A DNA stretch of 64,000 bases from DATDAH01 sp963823495. Its GTDB lineage: Bacteria; Actinomycetota; Acidimicrobiia; Acidimicrobiales; DATDAH01. Positions 16,832-24,535 of the stretch are shown piece after piece. Each line of letters starts with the position of its first letter. Position 1 is the stretch's first letter. A program made the translations under genes and the position numbers. The notes beneath the pieces are model-generated. The model was not told the origin of the DNA and made no database searches. It saw only the letters and a list, made by a program, of their open reading frames with translations. Location of the stretch: positions 496,001 to 560,000 of the forward strand of contig CAWGLV010000001.1 in assembly GCA_963823495.1 (NCBI GenBank), in the 5' to 3' direction.

Positions 16832-17606
16832 GTGGCCGACACCCCCCCTTGCGACCCCGCCCTGCTGGAGCAGGCCGTGGCCTTCGCCCGACGCGCCGGT
16901 GAGTTCACGTTGCCCTACTTCCGGTCGGTCGAGTTGGAGGTCGAGCACAAGCACGACGACACCCCCGTGACCGAGGCCGACCGGGGCGCCGAGCGGCTCC
17001 TGCGGGAACTGCTGCACGAGGCCCACCCCGACGACGGCGTCATCGGCGAGGAGGAGGCCCCCAAGACCGGCAGCTCGGGTCGGACCTGGGTCATCGACCC
17101 CATCGACGGCACGAAGGCCTTCACCCACGGCGTCCCCCTCTACAGCACGCTGTTGGCCGCGGCCGACGAGCACGGCCCCCTGCTCGGGGTCATCTGCCTG
17201 CCCGCCCTGCCCGAGACCATCTGGGCGGGCCGGGGCCTGGGCTGCTTCCTCGAGGGCGAGCGCTGCCACGTGAGTGACCACGCCACCGTCGCGGGCGCGT
17301 ACGTGACCACCTCCGCGCTGCAGGAACTGGCCGGCCGGAGCGCTGGACACCACCCACGGCGCCGGCGCCTTCGTCCGCACCTGGGGCGACGCCTACGGCT
17401 ACGCCCTGGTGGCCACCGGCCGGGTCGAGGCCATGGTCGACCACCAGGCCGCGGTCTGGGACGTGGCCCCGATGCCGGTCATCATCGGCGAGGCCGGCGG
17501 CCGCTTCACCGACCTCGCCGCGACCGAGTCGGCCACCGGCGGCAGTGGCCTGGCGACCAACGGCGTCCTGCACGACGACCTCATGGCCCTGTTGGCCCCC
17601 CGATGA
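16832..17606 (+). pseudogene. hisN: Inositol-monophosphatase/histidinol-phosphatase-like gene, +1 frameshift
   Basis: Two reading frames together make one complete IMPase-family protein of about 258 aa. The 5' part (GTG 16832 to about 17340) has G-E-E-E-A, W-V-I-D-P-I-D-G-T-K-A-F and V-T-T-S-A-L-Q-E-L. The 3' part continues in the next frame from L-D-T-T-H-G-A-G-A-F (17343) through W-D-V-A-P-M-P-V-I-I-G-E-A-G-G to the TGA at 17606. Total length is 3n+1, so one extra base lies within 17330-17343, a GC-rich ggccggccggagcg stretch. In the family the enzyme dephosphorylates L-histidinol phosphate. This is either a real null mutation or a sequencing/assembly error; codon use is otherwise intact on both sides, which favours a recent change or an error. 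Confidence 0.82.
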
Positions 17607-17607
17607 C

Positions 17608-19950
17608 GTGACCGACGGGGCGCCCCGCGGCCTGACCGCGACCGAGGTCGAGGACCGGCGCCGCCGGGGACTGGGCAACGACCTGCCCGCCACCAACACC
17701 CGGACGTTCGGCCAGATCCTCCGGGCCAACCTGCTCACCCGGTTCAACCTGCTGCTCGGCAGCCTGCTGGTGGTGATCCTCGTGGTCGGGCCGCTCAACG
17801 ACGCCCTCTTCGGCGGGGTCCTGGTCGCCAACGCCCTCATCGGCATCGTGCAGGAGGTCCGGGCCAAACGGACCCTCGACCGCCTCACCATCCTCTCCGC
17901 CCCCCGGGCCCGGGTCCGCCGGGACGGTGCCGAGACCGAGATCCCGGTCGGGGAGGTCGTGCTCGACGACCTCCTGGAGCTGCAGCCGGGTGACCAGGTC
18001 GTGGTCGATGGCGAGGTGGTGGAGGCCTCCGGGCTCGAGATCGACGAGGCGCTCCTCACCGGCGAGTCCGACCCCGTGCACAAGCGCACCGGTGAGGAGG
18101 TCCTCTCCGGCAGCTTCGTCGCCGCCGGCGGGGGCTACGTGCGGGCCACCCGCGTCGGGGCCGACGCCTACGCCGTGAAGCTGGCCGAGGACGCCAAGCG
18201 CTTCACCCTGGCGACCAGCGAGCTGCGCACCGGCATCGACGACATCATCCGGCTGATCAGCTACGCGATCGTGCCGACGGCGGCCCTCCTGCTCTGGAGC
18301 CAGCTCAGCGCCCACGAGGGCTGGCGGGAGGCCGCGGCCGGGACCGTCGCCGGGGTGGTCGCCATGGTCCCCGAGGGCCTGGTCCTGCTGACCAGCATGG
18401 CCTTCGCCGCCGGTGTCGTCCGTCTCGGACAACGCCAGGCCCTCGTGCAGGAGCTGGCGGCGGTCGAGACCCTGGCCCGGGTGGACGTCCTGTGCCTCGA
18501 CAAGACCGGCACCCTCACCGAGGGCGACATCAGCCTCGTCGGGATCGAGACGGTCGGCTCACTGGACGAGGACGAGGTGCGGGACGCCCTCGTGGCGCTG
18601 GCCGGGGCGGAGGCCAACCCCAACGCCACGCTGCGGGCCATCGCCCGGGAGGTCGAGTCCACCGCGACGGCGCCGCCCGCCGGTGCGGTCGTGGTGCCGT
18701 TCTCCTCGGCCCGGAAGTGGAGCGGGGTGACCACGGCGGAGGGCGCGACCTGGTTGCTCGGCGCACCCGAGGTCCTGGGGGCCGGAGGGGACCTGGCCGA
18801 GCGCGTCGAGGCCCACGCCGCGAACGGGCGCCGCGTCGTGCTCGTGGCCCGGTCGGCTGACGCCCTGGCCGAAGACGTGCTGCCCGCCGGCATCGAAGCG
18901 GTGGCCCTCGTGGTGCTGGCCGACAAGACCCGACCCGAGGCGGCGGCGACCCTCGGCTTCTTCGCCGACCAGGGGGTCACGCTGAAGGTCATCTCCGGCG
19001 ACAACCCGGTCACCGTCGCCGCCGTCGCCCGCGAAGCCGGCCTGCCCGACGCGGACCGGGCCATGGACGCCGGAGACCTCCCCGCCGACGAGGCCGGGTT
19101 GCGCGAGGCCATGGAGACCCACGCCGTGTTCGGCCGGGTGCAGCCCGACCAGAAGCGGCAGATGGTCCGGGCCCTGCAGGCGGCGGGTCACACCGTGGCC
19201 ATGACCGGTGACGGGGTGAACGACGTCCTCGCCCTCAAGGACGCCGACATGGGCATCGCCATGGGATCGGGCTCGTCCGCGTCGAGGGCTGCCGCCCAAC
19301 TGGTCCTGCTCGACGGGTCCTTCGCCACCCTGCCCCACGTCGTGGCCGAGGGCCGCCGGGTCATCAACAACATCGAGCGGGTGGCCAACCTGTTCCTGGT
19401 CAAGTCCACCTACTCGATGCTCCTCGCCCTCGCCGTGGGCGTGGCCCACGTCCCCTTCCCCTTCTTGCCCCGCCACCTGACCCTGGTGGGGAGCCTGACC
19501 ATCGGCATCCCGTCGTTCTTCCTGGCCCTCGCCCCCAACGCCCGCCTCGCCGTGCCCGGCTTCGTGGCCCGGGTGCTGCGCTTCGCCGTGCCCGCCGGCG
19601 CCCTGGCCGCGATCGTGACCTTCGTCGGCTACGGCCTGGCCCGCGGCGCCCTCGACCTGAACCTGGATCAGTCCCGCACCACGGCGACCCTCGTGCTGAC
19701 CGGGGCGGGGATGGTCGTGCTCGTGCGGCTGGCGCAGCCGTTCACCGCGTGGCGGGCCGGGCTGGTCCTGTCGCTCCTCGGCGCCTTCGCCCTCGTCCTG
19801 CTGCTGCCCGCCGGCCAGGAGTTCTTCGCCCTCGAGCTCCCGCCCCCCGAGGGCTGGGCGGTGGCCGCCGGCCTGGTCCTGGCCTTCGAGCTGGCGTGGC
19901 GCCTCCTGAGACGGTGGGTCACCAGCCTCCGCCTCGAGTCGGCCCACTAG
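17608..19950 (+). CDS. ctpE: CtpE-like cation P-type ATPase
   Basis: 780-aa P-type ATPase with T-G-E-S in the actuator domain, phosphorylation motif C-L-D-K-T-G-T-L-T, and hinge T-G-D-G-V-N-D-V-L-A-L-K-D-A-D-M-G-I-A-M-G. The N-terminal stretch (G-N-D-L-P-x-x-x-T-R-T-x-G-Q-I-x-R-A-N) and R-L-G-Q-R-Q-x-L-V-Q-E-L resemble mycobacterial CtpE, a Ca2+ importer; that substrate is inference. No N-terminal CxxC heavy-metal domain. Starts at GTG 2 nt after the phosphatase stop, so the two were co-transcribed. Confidence 0.9.
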   Translation: MTDGAPRGLTATEVEDRRRRGLGNDLPATNTRTFGQILRANLLTRFNLLLGSLLVVILVVGPLNDALFGGVLVANALIGIVQEVRAKRTLDRLTILSAPRARVRRDGAETEIPVGEVVLDDLLELQPGDQVVVDGEVVEASGLEIDEALLTGESDPVHKRTGEEVLSGSFVAAGGGYVRATRVGADAYAVKLAEDAKRFTLATSELRTGIDDIIRLISYAIVPTAALLLWSQLSAHEGWREAAAGTVAGVVAMVPEGLVLLTSMAFAAGVVRLGQRQALVQELAAVETLARVDVLCLDKTGTLTEGDISLVGIETVGSLDEDEVRDALVALAGAEANPNATLRAIAREVESTATAPPAGAVVVPFSSARKWSGVTTAEGATWLLGAPEVLGAGGDLAERVEAHAANGRRVVLVARSADALAEDVLPAGIEAVALVVLADKTRPEAAATLGFFADQGVTLKVISGDNPVTVAAVAREAGLPDADRAMDAGDLPADEAGLREAMETHAVFGRVQPDQKRQMVRALQAAGHTVAMTGDGVNDVLALKDADMGIAMGSGSSASRAAAQLVLLDGSFATLPHVVAEGRRVINNIERVANLFLVKSTYSMLLALAVGVAHVPFPFLPRHLTLVGSLTIGIPSFFLALAPNARLAVPGFVARVLRFAVPAGALAAIVTFVGYGLARGALDLNLDQSRTTATLVLTGAGMVVLVRLAQPFTAWRAGLVLSLLGAFALVLLLPAGQEFFALELPPPEGWAVAAGLVLAFELAWRLLRRWVTSLRLESAH

Positions 19951-19979
19951 CCGGCCGGCGATCGGGGTCGATCGGCGTT

Positions 19980-20023
19980 CTGGCGCCCGATCGAGGCGCT
20001 CTGGCCCCGCAATCGGGCGCCAG
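19980..20023. repeat. Palindromic intergenic element (copy c), bidirectional terminator-like
   Basis: 12-bp perfect arms (CTGGCGCCCGAT/ATCGGGCGCCAG) around a 20-nt GC-rich centre, between the convergent ATPase and FMN-reductase genes. Its arms and outer TTCTGGCGCC match copy b at 11253-11296. Confidence 0.65.
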
Positions 20024-20030
20024 TTCGCTC

Positions 20031-20753
20031 CTAGCGGTACTCGGGGTTCGGGAAGTCGAAGCGACAGCCGGCATCCCAGGCGGAGCGCTGGTTGCCGTGG
20101 ACGGGGATGCCGCCCTGGTCCTTCAGCATCCGGGCCAGGTGCATGAGGTTCCAGGTCATGAACGTCGTGTTCCGGTTGGTGAAGTCGTTCTCGGGGCCAC
20201 CGCTGCCCTCGTCCAGGTAGGACGGGCCGGGGCCGGCCTCCCCGATCCACCCCGCGTCGGCCTGGGGCGGGATCGTGTAGCCCAGGTGCTGCAGGGAGTA
20301 CAGGACGTTCATGGCGCAGTGCTTGACCCCGTCCTCGTTGCCGGTCACCAGGCAGCCCCCGACCCGGCCGTAGTACCGGTACTGCCCGTCCTCGTTGAGC
20401 AGGTGGGAGTTGCCGTAGAGACGCTCGATGACCTGGGTGCAGACCGAGGACTTCTCCCCCAGCCAGATCGGCGTGCAGAGCACGAGGATGTCGGCGGCCA
20501 TGACCTTGTCGAAGATCGGTGGCCAGTCGTCGTCGGCCCAGCCGTGCTCGGTCATGTCGGGCCACACGCCGGTGGCGATGTCGTGGTCGAGGGCCCGGAT
20601 CATCTCGGTCTCGACGCCGTTGGCCTCGAGGATCCCCATCGAGATCCGGGCCAGGCCCTCGGTGTTGGACACCTCGGGCGAGCGCTTCAACGTGCAGTTC
20701 ACGAACAGGGCGCGCAGGTCCGAGTAGTCGACGGTCGTGGTCTCCGCGGTCAT
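20031..20753 (-). CDS. NADPH-dependent FMN reductase / flavodoxin-like protein
   Basis: 240-aa flavodoxin-fold protein. The phosphate-binding loop is near the N-terminus (N-C-T-L-K-R-S-P-E-V-S-N-T), followed by T-P-I-W-L-G-E-K-S-S (the typical T-P-x-Y/W stacking segment) and V-T-G-N-E-D-G. It probably reduces FMN or quinones with NADPH. It is longer than most family members at the C-terminus (about 60 residues, ending F-D-F-P-N-P-E-Y-R). Convergent with the ATPase through the palindrome at 19980. Confidence 0.85.
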   Translation of the reverse strand: MTAETTTVDYSDLRALFVNCTLKRSPEVSNTEGLARISMGILEANGVETEMIRALDHDIATGVWPDMTEHGWADDDWPPIFDKVMAADILVLCTPIWLGEKSSVCTQVIERLYGNSHLLNEDGQYRYYGRVGGCLVTGNEDGVKHCAMNVLYSLQHLGYTIPPQADAGWIGEAGPGPSYLDEGSGGPENDFTNRNTTFMTWNLMHLARMLKDQGGIPVHGNQRSAWDAGCRFDFPNPEYR

Positions 20754-20838
20754 GGCCCTTCCGTCCGTCGAGTCGCTCCGGCGTTACAGCGCCACACCCG
20801 GTGGGCCGATGTGCACGGCCCGGTCCGGATCCCCTGGG

Positions 20839-21534
20839 TCAGCGGTCGGCGACCCGGCCCCGGGCGAAGAACTCCAGCACCTCGCCGACGAGGGGAACGT
20901 CCTCGAGGCTGAGGCTGGCGCCGAAGGGCTCGTTCCAGAAGCCGCCCTGGGCCGGCGGGGACCACGGACCCACGTAGAGGTAGGGCCAGGGGTGCCCGTC
21001 GTCACCGGCTGAGCAGCCGTAGTTGACCTCGGCCATCGTGGTGGCCAGGTCGAAGTGCTCGGGCCAGAGCTGGATCTCCGCCGGGTCGTCCGCGACGTGC
21101 TCGGTGGTGAAGGCCAGGAGGGCGGCCTGGGCCACGGCATTCGTCGCCGCCAGGAAGGCGGCCGCTTCCGCATCGACCACGAGGACCTCCTCGGGGTCCG
21201 GCGCGGGCTCGAGGGGGTAGACCCCTTCGGGCATGCCCACCTCGCTGCCCACCAGCGCGGCTGCCGCCGCCAGCGAGGTGATCGGGGCCCGCACCTCGGC
21301 GGTTCCGCCCGCCAGGTCGTCATCCCGCGCCGCCACCTCGGTCCCGGAGACCAGGACCCGACGCAGGACGGGTCGGCCGTCGCGGTCGAACGGGTACTCC
21401 TGGGTGGCGAATCCGCCGACGGCCTGACGCAGTCCGATCCGGTGGCGGTACCGGTACGACGCGGCACCCAGCACGTGCTCAGCCACGGCGTGCAGGCTGC
21501 GGCGGGTGATGGCCAGGACGTCGGGATCGATCAT
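20839..21534 (-). CDS. Conserved hypothetical protein
   Basis: 231 aa, soluble, acidic. I recognise no domain. Visible features are a basic N-terminal segment (Y-R-Y-R-H-R-I-G-L-R), an Ala-rich middle with E-A-A-A-F-L-A-A-T-N-A-V-A-Q, and a C-terminal Trp/Pro-rich region (W-P-Y-L-Y-V-G-P-W, G-F-W-N-E-P-F). The last pattern occurs in uncharacterised actinobacterial proteins of similar length. I chose the ATG before I-D-P-D-V-L, with AAGGTG and GGAGA just upstream. The next gene, about 290 bp away, is divergent and encodes an ECF sigma factor. Confidence 0.7.
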   Translation of the reverse strand: MIDPDVLAITRRSLHAVAEHVLGAASYRYRHRIGLRQAVGGFATQEYPFDRDGRPVLRRVLVSGTEVAARDDDLAGGTAEVRAPITSLAAAAALVGSEVGMPEGVYPLEPAPDPEEVLVVDAEAAAFLAATNAVAQAALLAFTTEHVADDPAEIQLWPEHFDLATTMAEVNYGCSAGDDGHPWPYLYVGPWSPPAQGGFWNEPFGASLSLEDVPLVGEVLEFFARGRVADR

Positions 21535-21822
21535 GGTGACCTTGTCTCCCGAGCGGAGGCCGGCGTTACGGCGGGTCGCCGCGCCTCGGCGACAGGGAGC
21601 CGCTTCGATCACCGCGGGGGCAGAGGGCGCCGGGCGTCGGCCCGCGGCGGGGCGAGATGCAGCGCCCCGGCGCAGCCACAGACGGTTCGGTCATGACCGA
21701 GACGCGCTGGCCCGACGACCCCGACCCCGCCTGCTGCCGCCGGTCCCTGCCCCCTCCCGGAGTTGGGAGTCGGCGGTGGCCGGCCGTCATCGGACCGGCC
21801 CGAACGGCAAGGATGCAGCCCG

Positions 21823-22476
21823 GTGGCCCAACCCCATGCCGACTTCACCGACGAACGCCGACTCGTGGCCGCCCTCCGCGCCCGCGACGAGTCGGCCTTC
21901 GCCTGGCTGCTCGACCGCCACGACGCCTCGCTGCGCCGAGTCGCCGCCACCTTCGTCCGCACCGGAGCCAGCGCCGAGGAGGTCGTCCAGGAGACCTGGC
22001 TCGCCGTCATCGAGGGCATCGACGGGTTCGAGGAGCGCTCGACGGTCAAGACCTGGGTGTTCCGGATCCTCATGAACGTGGCCCGCAGCCGGAGCGTACG
22101 CGAGCACCGCATGGTCCCCTTCGCCGACCTCGGACCCGACGACGACACCCCGGCCTTCGCGCCCGACCGGTTCCGGGGCGCCCCGAGCCTGCACTCGGGC
22201 CACTGGCGGCCCGGTGCCGGGCTCGCGCCCTGGGACGAGCAGCCCGCCCAACGCCTCGAGACGGCCGAGACCCTGACCGCCGTGCGGACGGCCATCGCCG
22301 CGCTCCCCGACCGCCAACGGGCGGTCATCGGCCTGCGGGACGGCGCCGGCTGGTCGGCGGCCGAGGTCTGCGCCCGGTTGGACCTCTCCGAGGTGAACCA
22401 GCGGGTGCTGCTGCACCGGGCCCGGGCCCGGGTGCGCCAGGCCCTGGAGGACGCGTACGTGGATCGCCGTCCATGA
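21823..22476 (+). CDS. ECF-type RNA polymerase sigma factor
   Basis: 217 aa. Region 2 (residues about 10-80) includes D-E-S-A-F-A-W-L-L-D-R-H, E-E-V-V-Q-E-T-W and T-W-V-F-R-I-L-M-N. A long linker of about 50 residues follows, then region 4 with L-P-D-R-Q-R-A-V-I-G-L-R-D and W-S-A-A-E-V-C-A-R-L-D-L-S-E. GTG start with AAGGA upstream. Its stop overlaps the ATG of what was an anti-sigma gene (ATGA at 22473), but that gene is decayed. This sigma factor may therefore be unrestrained or controlled otherwise. Promoter targets unknown. Confidence 0.88.
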   Translation: MAQPHADFTDERRLVAALRARDESAFAWLLDRHDASLRRVAATFVRTGASAEEVVQETWLAVIEGIDGFEERSTVKTWVFRILMNVARSRSVREHRMVPFADLGPDDDTPAFAPDRFRGAPSLHSGHWRPGAGLAPWDEQPAQRLETAETLTAVRTAIAALPDRQRAVIGLRDGAGWSAAEVCARLDLSEVNQRVLLHRARARVRQALEDAYVDRRP

Positions 22477-22594
22477 CCGGCGCGCGACCATCGCCCTGCT
22501 CGGTCACCTCGGCGACGAGATCGTCGATGACATCGAGCCCACCACCCGGGCCCGGCTCCTCGCCGCCTTCCACGAGGGATCTCCCGCCCCCTGA
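22473..22594 (+). pseudogene. Remnant of a zf-HC2 anti-sigma factor gene
   Basis: The ATG at 22473 overlaps the sigma stop in the classic ATGA arrangement, but the frame from this ATG loses similarity at once. In another frame, 22475-22594 encodes D-R-R-A-T-I-A-L-L-G-H-L-G-D-E, a linker, and T-R-A-R-L-L-A-A-F-H-E. That looks like the C-terminal tail of small zinc-finger anti-sigma proteins, which end in x-T-I-x-L-L-G-x-L and L-L-A-A-F. The zinc finger (H-x3-C-x2-C) that should precede it is absent. An internal deletion with loss of frame is the simplest reading. Confidence 0.62.
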
Positions 22595-22612
22595 CCGACG
22601 GGCTCGGGGGGG

Positions 22613-22640
22613 CGATGGCGCCCGCGGCCGACGGATCCGG
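22613..22640. repeat. Degenerate palindromic element (copy d)
   Basis: Left TGGCGCCCG and right CGGATCCGGTGCCAGAA. The right end is nearly identical to the right end of copy a (AATCCGGTGCCAGAA). Located in the gap between the anti-sigma remnant and the next gene. Confidence 0.4.
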
Positions 22641-22674
22641 TGCCAGAAGGGGACGGGACCGACAGACTGCGGGG

Positions 22675-23376
22675 ATGCTGGATCACCAGGAGATCATCCG
22701 GGCCGAGGCCGAGGCGCTCGCCGTCGCCGGTGAGGGGGCCGACGGCGCCACCGCCGTACCGGCCACGGACTGGACACTGGACGACCTGCTCGACCACGTC
22801 GGTCGCCTGACCTGGTACTGGTCGGGAAGGGTGCGCAAGGCCGGTGACGGCGACTTCTATGACACCGACCGACCGGAGGGCACCTCCCGGTCGGACTGGA
22901 TCCGCCAGGGCACGGCGACCATGGTGGCGCAGGTGGCCGCGGCCGCGCCCGAGGCCGAGATCAAGACGTGGGCCGGCCTGAAGCCACCGTCCTGGCTCTG
23001 GCGGCGCATGACCCACGAGCTGGCCGTGCACCGCTGGGACGCCCAGGCCGCCGCCGGTACCCCCGAGCCCATCGCCACCGAAGTGGCCGAGGACGGCATC
23101 GACGAGCTCCTCTCGGAGTTCGCCCCCGTCGCCGACCTGAGCGCTGTCGACGGGACGCTGCACCTCCACGCCACCGATGGCGACGGTGAGTGGTCCATGG
23201 ACCCGACCGGCGAGTCCCTCACCTGGGAACGGAGCCACACCAAAGCCGACGTGGCGGTGCGAGGGACCACCTCCGATCTGCTCCTGGTCCTCTGGGGCCG
23301 CCGGGACGCCGCCACGCTCGAGGTCCTCGGCGACCAGACCGTCCTCGCCGCCTGGCGCGCCGCCATGCAGTTCTGA
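22675..23376 (+). CDS. Mycothiol-dependent maleylpyruvate isomerase family (MDMPI) protein
   Basis: 233 aa. The N-terminal DinB-like metal-binding four-helix domain has W-T-L-D-D-L-L-D-H-V-G-R near 40 and H-E-L-A-V-H-R-W-D near 118; the His residues are the expected metal ligands. It is followed by an SCP2-like C-terminal domain (about 155-230). Members use mycothiol as cofactor or act as thiol transferases. The presence of the family fits a mycothiol-making actinobacterium. The substrate is not assigned. The ATG start was chosen over an upstream low-complexity extension. Confidence 0.85.
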   Translation: MLDHQEIIRAEAEALAVAGEGADGATAVPATDWTLDDLLDHVGRLTWYWSGRVRKAGDGDFYDTDRPEGTSRSDWIRQGTATMVAQVAAAAPEAEIKTWAGLKPPSWLWRRMTHELAVHRWDAQAAAGTPEPIATEVAEDGIDELLSEFAPVADLSAVDGTLHLHATDGDGEWSMDPTGESLTWERSHTKADVAVRGTTSDLLLVLWGRRDAATLEVLGDQTVLAAWRAAMQF

Positions 23377-23393
23377 CCCCGAACGCGCCCGGA

Positions 23394-23411
23394 CCCCGGC
23401 GACCGCCGGGG
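23394..23411. terminator. GC-rich hairpin downstream of MDMPI gene
   Basis: Perfect 8-nt inverted arms CCCCGGCG/CGCCGGGG with almost no loop, between the convergent MDMPI and fliA-like genes. No T-run follows, so this is a weak terminator call. Confidence 0.4.
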
Positions 23412-23533
23412 CCCGGTTGACTCTGTCCTTCGCCGAACGTGACCGACGACGAGGCGCCGATGTCCGCGCTGAGCGCCCCTAGCCGTCCAAGACCGTCGCC
23501 CCCGCCAGGGGCAGCGCCGGGGAGGCGCTACAG

Positions 23534-24427
23534 CTAGGAGAGGGCCTGCACCACGTCGGCGTGGCCCTGTCTGTGGAGGGCGGCGACCTCGTCGAGGTCC
23601 AGGTGGTCGAGGCGGTTCTGCCAGTCGCTGCGCTCGCCGATGGCGGCGGCGTAGTTGGCCTTGCGCTTGGCCACCCGGCCCACACCGTCACGGGCGGGGG
23701 TGGGGGCCTCGTTGCTCTCGTACTGGGCCTCGATGCCCTCCTTGAGCATCTCCAGCGCCTCGGAACGCAGCTGGGAGATGCGGGACTCGGTGACCCCGAG
23801 GAACTCGGCCAGCTCGAGGCTGGTACGACCTTCCAGGAAGTAGCCGATGATGACCAGCCGCTGGCGCTCGGGCAACAGGTCCACGGCGTCACGGAGGTAG
23901 GCGTGCAGCTCCCGGGTCTCCAGCTCCTCGAGGGGCTCGAGCTGGGTGCGGTCACAGAGGACGTCGACCAGGGTCAGGTCCTCTTCGGTGTCCTCGGTGA
24001 CCTCGTGCTCGAGGGCCAGGACGACGGAGCGGAACATGCGGTCCTGGAGCCGGTTGAGCTCGTCGATGGACATGCCCAGTTCCTGGGCGACCTCGGTCAT
24101 GTTGGGGACCCGGCCCAGCTCGGTGGCCAGGCGCTGCTCGGTCTGCTCCATCTTGCGGGCCAGGTTCCGCACCGAGCGGGGAGCCCAGTCCGCAGCCCGG
24201 ACGGCATCGAGGATCGCGCCGCGGATCCGTTGGGCGGCGAACCGGTCGAAGGGGACGCCCCGGCTGGCGTCGTAGCGACGGGCCGCCTCGACCAGTCCGA
24301 GGGCACCGGCCCGAGCCAGTTCCTCGCGGTCCACGTGGCGGGGGAAGTGGACCGCGACCTGAAACACGATGTGTCGCACGAGCGGCAGGTTCTCTTCGAT
24401 CACTTTGGCATCGATGGCATCGCCCAT
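23534..24427 (-). CDS. FliA/WhiG-family sigma factor
   Basis: 297 aa with sigma regions 2, 3 and 4. Region 2 has N-L-P-L-V-R-H-I-V-F-Q-V and R-Y-D-A-S-R-G-V-P-F-D-R-F-A-A-Q-R-I-R-G-A-I-L-D. Region 3 follows at about 100-150, and region 4 has L-P-E-R-Q-R-L-V-I-I-G-Y-F-L-E and G-V-T-E-S-R-I-S-Q-L-R. It is about 50 residues longer than typical FliA, with a basic C-terminal tail. In relatives this sigma drives flagellar or developmental genes. The ATG has GGAGGG about 10 nt upstream. A promoter matching its own class is seen at 24465-24491, suggesting autoregulation. Confidence 0.9.
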   Translation of the reverse strand: MGDAIDAKVIEENLPLVRHIVFQVAVHFPRHVDREELARAGALGLVEAARRYDASRGVPFDRFAAQRIRGAILDAVRAADWAPRSVRNLARKMEQTEQRLATELGRVPNMTEVAQELGMSIDELNRLQDRMFRSVVLALEHEVTEDTEEDLTLVDVLCDRTQLEPLEELETRELHAYLRDAVDLLPERQRLVIIGYFLEGRTSLELAEFLGVTESRISQLRSEALEMLKEGIEAQYESNEAPTPARDGVGRVAKRKANYAAAIGERSDWQNRLDHLDLDEVAALHRQGHADVVQALS

Positions 24428-24464
24428 CAGAGTTCGCCCTCCAGGGTTGTCGTAGCCATCGGGG

Positions 24465-24491
24465 TTACGGCGCGTTCGCGTGAAAGCTTTA
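24465..24491 (-). promoter_or_regulatory. FliA/WhiG-type promoter upstream of the sigma gene
   Basis: On the minus strand TAAA (24488-24491), a 16-nt spacer, then GCCGTAA (24465-24471). This is close to the known sigma-28/WhiG consensus TAAA-N15/16-GCCGATAA. It ends about 38 nt before the ATG, leaving room for a short leader with the RBS. Confidence 0.55.
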
Positions 24492-24535
24492 GGAGAAATT
24501 CTGCGAATCCACGGATCTTCTCCGCGCGTCGGCTC

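Noticed and set aside
14543..17611. A 1022-codon plus-strand open frame
   Set aside because: It runs antisense across the P450 and YwiC-like genes and only becomes real at 16832, where the histidinol-phosphatase-like start is. High GC removes stops on the opposite strand.
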